Shown: positions 1-8,672 of the stretch, piece by piece
How positions within the stretch are numbered: position 1 is the stretch's first letter
How the letters are laid out: each line of letters starts with the position of its first letter
Assembly: GCF_007827365.1 (NCBI RefSeq)
Contig: NZ_VISI01000002.1
Span: 811,001 to 875,000, forward strand
From: Olleya sp. Hel_I_94
GTDB lineage: Bacteria > Bacteroidota > Bacteroidia > Flavobacteriales > Flavobacteriaceae
Length of the DNA: 64,000 bases
Reading direction: 5' to 3'
Made by a program: the position numbers and the translations under genes
Notes under the pieces: generated by a model
What the model was told of the DNA's origin: nothing
The model's input: only the letters and a program-made list of their open reading frames with translations
Database searches by the model: none

Positions 1-399
1 GTTGTAAAGTTTACCCGAAAAGTTTACAGGAGAGCCATGTGTTAAATGTCCACCATGAGATAAATCAAAACCTAAGATTTTATCACCTGGTTTTAATACT
101 GCATGATAAACTGCTGTATTTGCCTGACTTCCAGAGTGTGGTTGCACGTTAGCATATGCTGCACCAAACAATGTTTTTGCTCTGTCAATTGCGATTTGTT
201 CTACCTCGTCAACCACTTCACAACCACCATAATAGCGCTTTCCAGGATACCCTTCGGCATATTTGTTAGTTAGCACAGATCCAGCTGCTTCCATAACTTG
301 GTCACTGACAAAGTTTTCGGATGCAATCAATTCTATACCATCTAGTTGGCGTTCTTTTTCTGCTTGAATTAGTTCAAAAATTTGTTCGTCGCGTTGCAT
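1..399 (-). CDS. glyA: Serine hydroxymethyltransferase, N-terminal part (cut by window edge)
   Basis: GlyA converts serine and tetrahydrofolate to glycine and methylene-tetrahydrofolate, using PLP in the cytosol. The 133 visible residues begin [11 protein letters not shown] and carry family landmarks: LIASENFVS near residue 24, the segment [15 protein letters not shown], and QPHSGSQAN near residue 95. The catalytic lysine lies beyond the window edge. The ATG at 397-399 is the natural start because it precedes the conserved first helix. The gene is divergent from fahA. A -7 box and a small hairpin lie in its upstream region. Confidence 0.95.
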   Translation of the reverse strand, partial: MQRDEQIFELIQAEKERQLDGIELIASENFVSDQVMEAAGSVLTNKYAEGYPGKRYYGGCEVVDEVEQIAIDRAKTLFGAAYANVQPHSGSQANTAVYHAVLKPGDKILGFDLSHGGHLTHGSPVNFSGKLYN

Positions 400-416
400 A
401 ATTGTATGTTTTTAAA

Positions 417-435
417 TTTCCGCTTTAAGCGAAAA
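417..435 (-). repeat. Short hairpin repeat in the glyA leader
   Basis: Read on the minus strand the sequence is TTTTCGC-TTAAA-GCGGAAA, a 7-bp stem (one G-T pair) with a 5-base loop, ending 17 bases before the glyA start codon. Near-identical hairpins lie 20 bases before the clpB start (24301-24318) and between recN and fabI (62313-62332). No U-tract follows, so it is not a simple terminator. Confidence 0.5.
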
Positions 436-458
436 TAGTTTTATCGTTAAATATTTAT

Positions 459-466
459 CAAAAATA
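459..466 (-). promoter_or_regulatory. Probable -7 box of the glyA promoter
   Basis: The minus strand reads TATTTTTG, an exact match to the Bacteroidota primary-sigma -7 consensus TAnnTTTG. It would start transcription about 55 bases before the glyA ATG and place the 417-435 hairpin in the leader. The upstream -33 element is not clear. Confidence 0.4.
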
Positions 467-543
467 AGAAATACTGCTTGTAAATAATTGAAAAAACATA
501 TATTTACTTAGAATTTATAAACAACAAATCAACAATTATATAT

Positions 544-1836
544 ATGCCATTATCCGCAAATAATCCAGACAGAAAATCATGGTTACACGTCGATAAAAAC
601 TCTGACTTTCCTATTCAAAATATTCCTTTTGGTGTTTTCTTAACTAGAGACGACATTATTACTATTGGAACACGAATTGGAGACACAGCAATTGATTTAG
701 GCGCTTTACACCAATTAGGTTATTTTGAAGGCATTCCATTAACAGATGATATTTTTCTTCAAGACACCTTAAACGATTTTATTGCTGATGGACGCAAAAC
801 GTGGCGTTTGGTTAGAAACAGAATTGCTGAAATATTTGATGCTGACAATGACTCGCTTAAAAATAATGTAAAACATAAAGAAGTTGTTTTATTTAGATTA
901 GACGAAATTGAAATGCAGTTACCAGTGCAAATTGGTGATTACACAGATTTTTATTCTAGTATAGAACATGCTACTAATGTTGGAACGATGTTTAGAGATC
1001 CTGACAATGCCTTATTACCAAACTGGTTACACATACCTGTTGGTTACCATGGTAGAAGCAGCTCTATCATCCCATCTGGAATACCAGTGCACAGACCACA
1101 AGGTCAAACCTTACCTGCTGGAGCAACTGAACCTGTATTTGGACCAAGTAAATTAGTGGATTTTGAGTTAGAAATGGCTTTTATTACTACTGATGCAAAT
1201 GATTTAGGAGAACCAATTCCGGTTAATGAAGCTGAAGAATATATTTTTGGTTTAGTATTATTTAATGATTGGTCTGCACGTGACATCCAAAAATGGGAAT
1301 ATGTGCCATTAGGACCATTTTTAGCTAAAAACTTTGCGTCATCAATATCTCCTTGGATTGTTACTTTAGACGCGTTACAGCCATTTAAAGCTGACAGCCC
1401 GAAACCACTTAAAAAGCTTTTACCTTACTTACAACAAAACGGTAAAAAGAGTTACGATATTAATTTAGAAGTTGCTATACAACCTGAAAAAGCTAAAGAA
1501 ACTGTGGTTAGTAAATCTAACTTTAAGCATATGTATTGGAGTATGTCGCAACAATTGGCGCATCATACTGTAAATGGATGTCCAGTTAACTCTGGAGATA
1601 TGATGGGAAGTGGTACTATTTCTGGACCAACACCAGATACTTATGGATCAATGTTAGAATTATCATGGAGAGGTGAAAAACCTGTAAAACTTAATGATGG
1701 TACAGAGCGTAAATTTATTAATGATAATGATACCGTTATTATGAGAGGTTACTGCGAAAAAGATGGTACTAGAATTGGATTTGGAGAAGTAAAAACAAAA
1801 TTATTACCAGTGTTTGAGGCAAAAAAATCAAAATAA
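544..1836 (+). CDS. fahA: Fumarylacetoacetase
   Basis: FahA hydrolyses fumarylacetoacetate to fumarate and acetoacetate, the last step of aerobic tyrosine and phenylalanine breakdown. The 430 residues match the family length. Residues equivalent to the mammalian active site are all visible: D135, the catalytic H142 in EHATN, the metal ligands E208 and E210 in DFELEM, D242 and K262. The N-terminal small domain covers roughly residues 1-125. The ATG is preceded by an AT-rich stretch with no Shine-Dalgarno signal. A hairpin terminator follows at once, so it is probably transcribed alone. No other tyrosine-catabolism gene lies in the window. Confidence 0.95.
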   Translation: MPLSANNPDRKSWLHVDKNSDFPIQNIPFGVFLTRDDIITIGTRIGDTAIDLGALHQLGYFEGIPLTDDIFLQDTLNDFIADGRKTWRLVRNRIAEIFDADNDSLKNNVKHKEVVLFRLDEIEMQLPVQIGDYTDFYSSIEHATNVGTMFRDPDNALLPNWLHIPVGYHGRSSSIIPSGIPVHRPQGQTLPAGATEPVFGPSKLVDFELEMAFITTDANDLGEPIPVNEAEEYIFGLVLFNDWSARDIQKWEYVPLGPFLAKNFASSISPWIVTLDALQPFKADSPKPLKKLLPYLQQNGKKSYDINLEVAIQPEKAKETVVSKSNFKHMYWSMSQQLAHHTVNGCPVNSGDMMGSGTISGPTPDTYGSMLELSWRGEKPVKLNDGTERKFINDNDTVIMRGYCEKDGTRIGFGEVKTKLLPVFEAKKSK

Positions 1837-1860
1837 CAACTTATTAAATATCAGATAGTT

Positions 1861-1896
1861 AACCCTTAAATCTAAAAATTTAAGGGTTTCTTTTTT
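1861..1896 (+). terminator. Rho-independent terminator after fahA
   Basis: An 11-bp perfect stem (1861-1871 with 1878-1888) and a 6-base loop are followed by a T-rich tract, 24 bases past the fahA stop. Confidence 0.85.
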
Positions 1897-1954
1897 GGGT
1901 TTGGCACGTAAATTGAAATTCTATATATATAGAAACCAATTAAATCCAAAAAAG

Positions 1955-3136
1955 ATGAGAAAATTTACACTTATTTCAGTAGTTCTTCTAGTGCTTACAT
2001 CTTGTGTTGGAAGAAAACAAATCGAGAAACAATTACATTCTGGTGATTACGATTTAGCCATTAGTAATGCTTTAAAAAAGTTAGAAAATAACAAAGACAA
2101 AAAGCGTAAACAAAGCTACGTAATGATGCTTCAAGATGCCTATTACAAAGTGGTTGACGAAGATCATACTAACTTAAACCATTTAACTAAAGATGGAAAT
2201 CCAGAGTTGTATGAAACGATATATAACACCTATTTAGATTTAGATAGTCGTCAAAATGCAATCAAACGTGTTTTACCTTTACAAATTAGTGGACAAAATT
2301 TAGAACTTAATTTTAATGATTATAGTGATGAAATAATTAACTATAAAACTAAAGTATCTGAGTATAAATACACGCAAGCTAAGCAGTTAATGACAACAGA
2401 TAATAAGTTTTACAATCGTGATGCTTATGAGTTGTTACAGTCCATTGAAGCGATTAATCCTAACTACAAAAATGTTAGAGAATTATTAAATGAAGCTCAT
2501 TTTAATGGGACAGATTTTGTTTTAGTTACTGTACAAAATCAGACACGACAGATACTACCACAACGTTTAGAAGCCGATTTATTAAATTTTGATACTTATG
2601 GCCTTAATCAGTTTTGGACAGCATATCATGCTAATCAAGATCATACCATTGATTACGATTATGCAATGGAGCTACAATTACAACGTATAAATATCTCTCC
2701 AGAGCATATTACAGAAAGACAATTATTACGTCAAAAAGATATTATTGATGGTTGGGAGTATGCTTTAGACAATAACGGAAATGTTGTAAAAGACAGTTTA
2801 GGTAATGATGTTAAACAAGATAAAATTATAAATATTAAAGCTAGATTTTTTGAAGTTAATCAACTTAAATCTACGCAAGTTATTGCTAAAGTTGTTTATA
2901 CAGATTTAAAGCAAAATCAAATAATAGATAATTTTTTAATAGATAGCGAGTTTATTTTTGAAAACACTTTTGGAACTGTAAAAGGTGATCGCAGAGCTTT
3001 AAATACTGAAGATTTACAATTACTAAAAAACCAACTTGTACACTTTCCTAGTAATGAACAAATGGTTTATGACACTGGAGAAGACTTAAAATACAAATTA
3101 AAAGATATTATAACAAGATATAGTTTTAGAGGTTAA
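1955..3136 (+). CDS. Lipoprotein of unknown function
   Basis: The predicted protein has 393 residues. I chose the ATG at 1955 because it begins a clean lipoprotein signal, MRKFTLISVVLLVLTSC, with the lipobox cysteine at residue 17. An ATG 60 bases upstream in the same frame would place a charged, non-signal segment in front and would overlap the fahA terminator tail. The body is rich in charged helices with a TPR-like feel (residues about 20-200), then a mixed region that may be beta-rich. I do not recognise a named domain. It is probably anchored in an envelope membrane. It is flanked by terminators on both sides and so is a single-gene unit. Confidence 0.75.
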   Translation: MRKFTLISVVLLVLTSCVGRKQIEKQLHSGDYDLAISNALKKLENNKDKKRKQSYVMMLQDAYYKVVDEDHTNLNHLTKDGNPELYETIYNTYLDLDSRQNAIKRVLPLQISGQNLELNFNDYSDEIINYKTKVSEYKYTQAKQLMTTDNKFYNRDAYELLQSIEAINPNYKNVRELLNEAHFNGTDFVLVTVQNQTRQILPQRLEADLLNFDTYGLNQFWTAYHANQDHTIDYDYAMELQLQRINISPEHITERQLLRQKDIIDGWEYALDNNGNVVKDSLGNDVKQDKIINIKARFFEVNQLKSTQVIAKVVYTDLKQNQIIDNFLIDSEFIFENTFGTVKGDRRALNTEDLQLLKNQLVHFPSNEQMVYDTGEDLKYKLKDIITRYSFRG

Positions 3137-3157
3137 ACTTATGTGCTATATCAAAAC

Positions 3158-3187
3158 AAAACTCCCAAATAACTTTGGGAGTTTTTT
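3158..3187 (+). terminator. Rho-independent terminator after the 1955-3136 lipoprotein gene
   Basis: A 10-bp stem AACTCCCAAA / TTTGGGAGTT with a 4-base loop is followed by T6. It lies 22 bases past the stop. Confidence 0.85.
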
Positions 3188-3399
3188 ATCATTGCTGCTA
3201 CTTGATTTTTAATATTAACAGGAAGGTTGTACAACTGTTTATAGACCCTTGCTTTTTTTTATTATGTTGGATAACTATCTTGATTTTTAATGTTTACTAA
3301 TCACTTTAAAATTTTGTTCAAATGAGACGTTATTAATTAAAAGTAAAAATGTAATTATTAGTTTATTCATTTAAAAAATGGGAATTAACTTGATTTATT

Positions 3400-4002
3400 T
3401 TAGTTGTAAATTCTAATTATTTCGCCATTTCCCTTTCCATTTACGCTTCTAACATAGCCATTTATAACTTTATGCATAGGGATTGGATTGTGTCCAGGAA
3501 AATAGTCTTTGTATTTTTTATAAGCATCTTCTACCATTCCTGAAGAAACGACATTTACTCTAATTCCGTTTTCAATTTCTAGAGCTACTGCTTGTACAAA
3601 ACTATGAATACCACCATTTACCATAGCAGCACTTGTTGTCTTAACAACAGGATCGTCTGCTAAAATACCAGTGGATAAAGTTATTGATCCTTTAGGGTTT
3701 AAATACTGTTGTCCAATACGCACCAGATTAACTTGTCCCATTAATTTACTTTTTAATCCAATATAATAATCGTCTTCAGTAAGATTATTAAAATCGTCCC
3801 ATTTTGCCTCTCCTGCAATACAAATAATAGCATCTAATTTTCCAATTTGTTCAAACATAGCTTTTATTGACTTGCTATCTGAAATATCAACAGTTACATC
3901 GCTATTGCTACGTCCAGCGATTATTATTTGGTTGTTTTCTTTAAAATGCGCAACAACAGTTTTTCCTATTGTACCGTTTCCTCCTATTATTAAAATTTTC
4001 AT
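3400..4002 (-). CDS. Short-chain dehydrogenase/reductase-like protein, divergent active site
   Basis: The 200-residue protein has a Rossmann nucleotide-binding start, MKILIIGGNGTIGKTVV, and a TAGR-like AGRSNSD segment that suggests NADP(H) binding. This is a short SDR of the kind annotated simply as short-chain dehydrogenase. The usual catalytic YxxxK is not present: the equivalent stretch reads AAMVNGGIHSF, although the STG segment for the catalytic serine is retained near residue 110. Its substrate is unknown. It opens a long minus-strand accessory stretch and has no obvious partner gene. Confidence 0.75.
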   Translation of the reverse strand: MKILIIGGNGTIGKTVVAHFKENNQIIIAGRSNSDVTVDISDSKSIKAMFEQIGKLDAIICIAGEAKWDDFNNLTEDDYYIGLKSKLMGQVNLVRIGQQYLNPKGSITLSTGILADDPVVKTTSAAMVNGGIHSFVQAVALEIENGIRVNVVSSGMVEDAYKKYKDYFPGHNPIPMHKVINGYVRSVNGKGNGEIIRIYN

Positions 4003-4129
4003 AGTTAGTTTTTTAAGTTAAACATTGATTTTTCTTATAATTATCTTTGTTACTTCTTGACTTGTAAATGGTTAAATATAAACGGAAAGTCTTACTGGTA
4101 CTTGAGCGTAATCCCTAATTAGCAGAATG

Positions 4130-4696
4130 CTAAACAAGGTGTTTTGATTTATTAATTTTAATTAGGTAACTGTTAATTACTATTTGTGTAATTAAAGCGC
4201 CACAGAAAATACCTAGATATCCAAATAGTTTAATATGAGTCAAATTTTTCAAAACAGTTCCAAAATATAAACCAGCTAAAATACCTAAGATTAAAATGAC
4301 TAGATATTTTAGTAATTTAATTCTTCCTAATTTTACTAATTCATTATTCTTTTTTTCAAAAGATTCATTATTAATAATATACTGTTTTAAATTTTCTATA
4401 TATTTTTCAAAAATTGATGAAAAAGCTATTGGTGAAATAACTCCAAAACCATAGGTTTTAACTGTATGATGGATAACAATTTTATGATTATCAACACTTT
4501 TAACTCTAATATTAGATTCCCAATTTAGAACATTTAGTTTCCAGCCATCAAAAATTGACCATTTTTTCTCAAAAACAAGATCGGTTTCATCCTTTATAAT
4601 TTTAAGATTATTGTTTTCAAAATAGTTAATAAGCTTGTCCTTTGTGACTGTATTATAATTTATTTGAAATTCAAAACTATTATGATATTCTGTCAT
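4130..4696 (-). CDS. Hypothetical membrane protein with two C-terminal transmembrane helices
   Basis: The protein has 188 residues. Residues 1-125 are polar and mixed, with many aromatic and charged residues (for example KKWSIFDGWKLNV near residue 45). Residues about 128-150 and 155-178 are hydrophobic and should form a hairpin of two membrane helices, leaving the N-terminal domain on one face of the inner membrane. I do not recognise the family. It lies 47 bases downstream of the 4744-5310 gene on the same strand, and both encode small two-helix membrane proteins, so they may be co-transcribed. Confidence 0.6.
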   Translation of the reverse strand: MTEYHNSFEFQINYNTVTKDKLINYFENNNLKIIKDETDLVFEKKWSIFDGWKLNVLNWESNIRVKSVDNHKIVIHHTVKTYGFGVISPIAFSSIFEKYIENLKQYIINNESFEKKNNELVKLGRIKLLKYLVILILGILAGLYFGTVLKNLTHIKLFGYLGIFCGALITQIVINSYLIKINKSKHLV

Positions 4697-4743
4697 GAAA
4701 TCAGATAATTAGACTCTTTTACTATGATTAATTAAGGATAAAT

Positions 4744-5310
4744 TTAAACATTAATTTTATACGCTGTTGTCGTTCGTTTTTTTATCCAATTCCTAAATTC
4801 TAAATTAACCTTTAATTCTTGAATTCCGTGAATTTTATTTTCAAAAATAAAAGTAGGATGATATTCGATTTTGTGTTTTTTTAATATGTCATCAATTTTT
4901 AATTTCTCGAATTTTGCTTTAGTTTCTTGTTTTTTAAACGCTTTAAGTTTAGAGTACGCCATTCCTAAAAAAGTAAAACCCATTCCAATAATTCCAAGTT
5001 TTACTGACCATATAAACACGCTATGTATTGTCCATTCATAAAAATAATATCCTCCAATTATTAATAAAAATCCACTAATACTAGTCCAAAATATAGTGAG
5101 ATGAATTGATTTTTTATTTTTACTTAATATTACTAACTCTAGATTTGTACTTTCTAATTTTTCTAGAAATTTTTCATCCAATTTAATTTTGGAGCAAGTA
5201 TTTATAACGTTTGGCTTTTTTTTGGTCAAATTACAAGTCAAACCGTTTTCAAAACTTGTTCTTTCGTTTTGACATAAAGCACAATCATTGAATATACAAA
5301 GTTTAGACAT
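4744..5310 (-). CDS. Hypothetical membrane protein with cysteine-rich N-terminus
   Basis: The protein has 188 residues. Six cysteines fall within the first 41 residues (CIFNDCALC, then single cysteines near 26 and 40), followed by a polar helix. Two hydrophobic segments follow at about 73-92 and 97-119, then a charged C-terminal domain. The cysteine spacing suggests a metal site or disulfides. No named domain is recognised. Its start lies only 7 bases after the stop of the 5318-6025 gene, so the two are very probably one operon. Confidence 0.6.
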   Translation of the reverse strand: MSKLCIFNDCALCQNERTSFENGLTCNLTKKKPNVINTCSKIKLDEKFLEKLESTNLELVILSKNKKSIHLTIFWTSISGFLLIIGGYYFYEWTIHSVFIWSVKLGIIGMGFTFLGMAYSKLKAFKKQETKAKFEKLKIDDILKKHKIEYHPTFIFENKIHGIQELKVNLEFRNWIKKRTTTAYKINV

Positions 5311-5317
5311 TAGTTCT

Positions 5318-6025
5318 TTAATTTATTTCTATTGGTTTAACTTCCATAACTTTAATCCACTCTGTCACTTCTAAAGGTTTCCAATGTTTATTGGTGTATA
5401 CTTTATAGATATAATCGTACAAGGCTTTAGTTAAAAATATTAGTCGACCATCATTTGCGCCAGAAGCTAAATAAACCCTTTCGTTAATGCCTTGTTTTTC
5501 TGCTTCTTGGTTTATTATTTGAGCAAATCTCATCACTGATTCTCCCCAACCATAATTTTTAAAGTTTTTAAAAATTACATATTTAGTTCCGTTTATTGTT
5601 ATCCTATGATTTAACCATTTATTTTTATCATCCCATTCTTCGATATGGTCCGTTATATTTATTGTCAACCCAATTTTATTAAAAGTTGGTTTAACTTGTT
5701 CTAATAGCTCTGTAAATCCTCCAAGTTCAAACACGGTTTCGCCATCACACCAATAATATCTATAATCAAGAGGAACACCAGTTTGATCATCCCAAATCGA
5801 CACCAACTCGTTTGTTGGATCATAATTTTTAATTAGTTGATTTTTTAAACTATCAATATTTTTTTTGTCAGTGTATTTATAATAACCCAACTCCTCAATT
5901 TTTGTCACAAATTGAGTTGCTGATACCTCCTGATTTGATTTTAGTTTTGCTTTGGTTTTTACATTATAGGCACCAAAAAGCCCCAATCCTATTAACAGTC
6001 CAATTATAATTCCTAATTTATTCAT
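5318..6025 (-). CDS. Hypothetical exported or membrane-anchored protein
   Basis: The protein has 235 residues. A hydrophobic N-terminal segment MNKLGIIIGLLIGLGLFGAY has no clear cleavage site or lipobox and probably acts as a membrane anchor with the rest outside the cytosol. The body is mixed alpha/beta with many tryptophans (for example YYWCDGETVFELGG near residue 90) and resembles the unannotated small proteins common in flavobacterial accessory regions. Function unknown. It is the first gene of a likely three-gene unit running down to 4130. Confidence 0.6.
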   Translation of the reverse strand: MNKLGIIIGLLIGLGLFGAYNVKTKAKLKSNQEVSATQFVTKIEELGYYKYTDKKNIDSLKNQLIKNYDPTNELVSIWDDQTGVPLDYRYYWCDGETVFELGGFTELLEQVKPTFNKIGLTINITDHIEEWDDKNKWLNHRITINGTKYVIFKNFKNYGWGESVMRFAQIINQEAEKQGINERVYLASGANDGRLIFLTKALYDYIYKVYTNKHWKPLEVTEWIKVMEVKPIEIN

Positions 6026-6266
6026 TCAGTTAAATGTTTGCTAGCGTGTTAATAGATTGCTTGTTGTTTGACATGTATTATAAAATTTTACAAGAAAATT
6101 GAATAAAAGTTACGACATAGTAAGTTAGCACTAATTTATGGGTGATTTAATAGCATATTTATACACTAAAACTAACAAAAAAATTACAGATAGAATATTT
6201 GTGAAGATTTAAATAAGTACTCTTAAACTAAAAAAATAATTTTACACGAAGTGAATCATGAATTTT

Positions 6267-6947
6267 TTATTCAACTTTCCTATACACATCTGTTCCGCAG
6301 TCAATACAAAATCCTTTACCCTTTGTTAAAGTTAATAGTCCATTTTGTTTGACTTGTATTGAATACAGTTTATTACATTCAAATTCAATATAATAATTTC
6401 CCCAACCTTGTCTGATAAGCTCAAATTTATCATTTGAAACTAATTTACCATTATTGAAAATTTTTAGTGTTTTATCTTTTTGAAATAGTATCTGTTCATC
6501 CTTACTTCCTTTAAAGGGTTGTAAGAGATTTGTCATAGTTTCCCATTGCCATTTTCCAACTATTTGACTGATGTTTAATTGTTGTTTTTGATAATTTATC
6601 CCTCTAATTCTATCTATTGCGTACATTGAATAAAAGGACTCTTTATTCTGTTTAGCAAACGTTAAGTATTTTTCTATTAAAATTGAATCTTTTGTTTTTA
6701 ATTCATTGTTTTTTAAATAAGATACATACTCTGAAAAGTTTTTCTTCCTTAAAGAGTCTAACGAAAAATCTTCTGAAATTAATTTCTCGAATTGTATCGT
6801 TGGTAAATTTCCTAAAGAATCAATTTTTGATTTTAAAATAGATATTTCATCATTTAATTTTAAGTTTTCATCCCTTAATTTAGCTTCATTGTTATTACAG
6901 GATTGTAAAGTCAAAATAACCAATAAAAGTAAAATTATTATTCTCAT
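6267..6947 (-). CDS. Lipoprotein with an N-terminal coiled coil
   Basis: The protein has 226 residues. The signal MRIIILLLLVILTLQSC ends in a lipobox with the acylated cysteine at residue 17. Residues about 20-50 (KLRDENLKLNDEISILKSKI) have a heptad pattern typical of a short coiled coil. The C-terminal part from about residue 130 (VGKWQWETMTN onward) looks like a small beta-sandwich or lipocalin-like domain, as in many Bacteroidota stress lipoproteins. Function unknown. Confidence 0.65.
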   Translation of the reverse strand: MRIIILLLLVILTLQSCNNNEAKLRDENLKLNDEISILKSKIDSLGNLPTIQFEKLISEDFSLDSLRKKNFSEYVSYLKNNELKTKDSILIEKYLTFAKQNKESFYSMYAIDRIRGINYQKQQLNISQIVGKWQWETMTNLLQPFKGSKDEQILFQKDKTLKIFNNGKLVSNDKFELIRQGWGNYYIEFECNKLYSIQVKQNGLLTLTKGKGFCIDCGTDVYRKVE

Positions 6948-6992
6948 AGACCTCTATTTCTCTTGCTTTTAGTATGCACTATTGTGGATTAT

Positions 6993-7285
6993 TTATTTAC
7001 TTAAAAGTTCTTCTATTCTAAAAATTACCATTCGCTTAATTAAGTCTTTAGGTAAAGGCTTGTTTAACGGAAACGACTGTCCCCTTACCTACTACTAAAT
7101 CTTTTAACTGGTCTGCAAAGTGGTCTACTGTTGCTTGATAAGAATAAAACCTTATATGTTTAGCATAAGCTATTATCATGATTTACTGCTGTGGTTTCAC
7201 TTTTGGAATAAGGGTAAAAGCAGGCACTTTATAGTTAGTAATTTCCACTGTTTCTGGAACAGCTTCCTTTATTAAAGATTAGACC
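6993..7285 (-). pseudogene. Decayed DUF1801 (YdhG-like) gene
   Basis: Reading the minus strand in two frames gives pieces of a DUF1801 protein: LIKEAVPETVEITNYKVPAF, then a stop, then FYSYQATVDHFADQLKDLVV, then after a frame change FPLNKPLPKDLIKRMVIF and RIEELLSK followed by a stop. The order and the FPLxKPxPxDLIK motif match the C-terminal half of that family. The start is lost, a central segment appears deleted, and there is at least one frameshift and one in-frame stop. This accounts for most of the 374-base gap between the neighbouring lipoprotein genes. Confidence 0.65.
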
Positions 7286-7321
7286 TGTATTATTTTTATA
7301 CCTTAATGTAATCGTATTTTT

Positions 7322-8506
7322 CTACTCTTGTACTTCTGTATAGCCTGGTAGTCCGTGTAAACATTTTATAATTTGATTTCCTCCAGGTTCGCCAGCGTGA
7401 TAATGGTATCCTCTTTCATCATCAAAATGTCCACCACATTCGTCTAAATTGGTAGGTTTATTTCCATTTTTGTCTAACAATCCATAAATTCCAAATCCAT
7501 CAATCGCATAACCAATAATTGGCGCATGTGCATTGGTTTGAGCGATTTCTTTTGTCGAACCTGTTACTGCGTGATAATGGTATCCTCCATGTGGATTTAC
7601 GTGTCCTCCATGATCGTCTAAAGGTGCAATTGTATGAGCTGCCAATATAGCGTGCGTTGGTGCTGGTGGATCATATTTAACTCCGTTAAAAGCAACTCCA
7701 ATTCCGCCTCTTCCAAAACTTTGAGTGGTTTTTAGATATACAGGTTTTACAGGAAGTATAAAAGTGGTTACTTGATCTTTAAAATATTCTGGTAAACATT
7801 CCACACAATAATTATGGTAGGCTTCCTCAACTTCTGGTTTAGCAGCAGCCAAACAACCTTCTTCTGTGTCTGTAACCCTGATTGTTCCATCTTCTCTGTA
7901 CAGCTGCCATTTATCGTCACTATAAAACTCATCAAGTTTGGCTATAAAATGACCTGAAACATCATATACTTTATCATCTTTAAACCAGATTCCTGCTTTT
8001 TCCATGCCATCCTCGATATGTGTTGGACACCAAGGACCCATTTTATGTTCTGTTGCTTGCGAATTTGTTTTAATAACGTAACACAAGGTTTCAACTCCAT
8101 TTAATTCGATCATTTGTTGTTGGATTCCGTCAATAATATTTTCTGAAATAAAGTAATCTGTATTTACAGGCATTACCTTCACAGAAGTATCAATCTGGTT
8201 TGATAAATCCTTGTTTTCATTTGATTGTCGTGGTGGTCTACCCTCTTGATTTTTTTCTGCTTTATTAAGTTCGTCTAAAGTCAAAAAACCATCATTATTA
8301 CTGTCTATATTTTTAAAATCATTGGCAATTGGTCCATTAACCTCACTCTCGGATAATTTACCATCGTTATTACTGTCTAATTCTGATATTAATTCTGCCG
8401 AAGACGGTCTTTGTCCATTAGGTTCTTGTTGCTCTTTTTTTTCTTGATTTGATTTACATGAAATTAAGAATACTAAAACCAGTAGAAATGATAAAGTCTG
8501 TTTCAT
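7322..8506 (-). CDS. YHYH-domain lipoprotein with two EF-hands
   Basis: The protein has 394 residues. The signal MKQTLSFLLVLVFLISC ends with a lipobox cysteine at residue 17. Two canonical EF-hand loops follow: DSNNDGKLSESE (from residue 44) and DSNNDGFLTLDE (from residue 68), so calcium binding is expected. The rest is a YHYH domain: GGYHYH near residue 310 and again RGYHYHAGEPGG near residue 370, with HAPIIGYAIDGFGIYG between them. YHYH proteins are secreted or surface proteins of undetermined activity, and the histidines suggest a metal site. No operon partner is evident. Confidence 0.8.
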   Translation of the reverse strand: MKQTLSFLLVLVFLISCKSNQEKKEQQEPNGQRPSSAELISELDSNNDGKLSESEVNGPIANDFKNIDSNNDGFLTLDELNKAEKNQEGRPPRQSNENKDLSNQIDTSVKVMPVNTDYFISENIIDGIQQQMIELNGVETLCYVIKTNSQATEHKMGPWCPTHIEDGMEKAGIWFKDDKVYDVSGHFIAKLDEFYSDDKWQLYREDGTIRVTDTEEGCLAAAKPEVEEAYHNYCVECLPEYFKDQVTTFILPVKPVYLKTTQSFGRGGIGVAFNGVKYDPPAPTHAILAAHTIAPLDDHGGHVNPHGGYHYHAVTGSTKEIAQTNAHAPIIGYAIDGFGIYGLLDKNGNKPTNLDECGGHFDDERGYHYHAGEPGGNQIIKCLHGLPGYTEVQE

Positions 8507-8672
8507 TTATTTATTATTTAGGTTGTTTTATATTTTTTATAGTTATTCGTTTAAGGTAATTAATAAATTAGCGTAAAATATACTATCTATTCAAAATCTC
8601 ACTGTAAAAAGCTAATAAATATCCCTTTGGTTATTGTCAAGTTTAACTTTATAAAGGCGTCAATCAAATATT

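Noticed and set aside
1895..1954. Earlier start of the 1955 lipoprotein gene
   Set aside because: It would begin inside the fahA terminator tail and bury the lipoprotein signal behind 20 charged residues.
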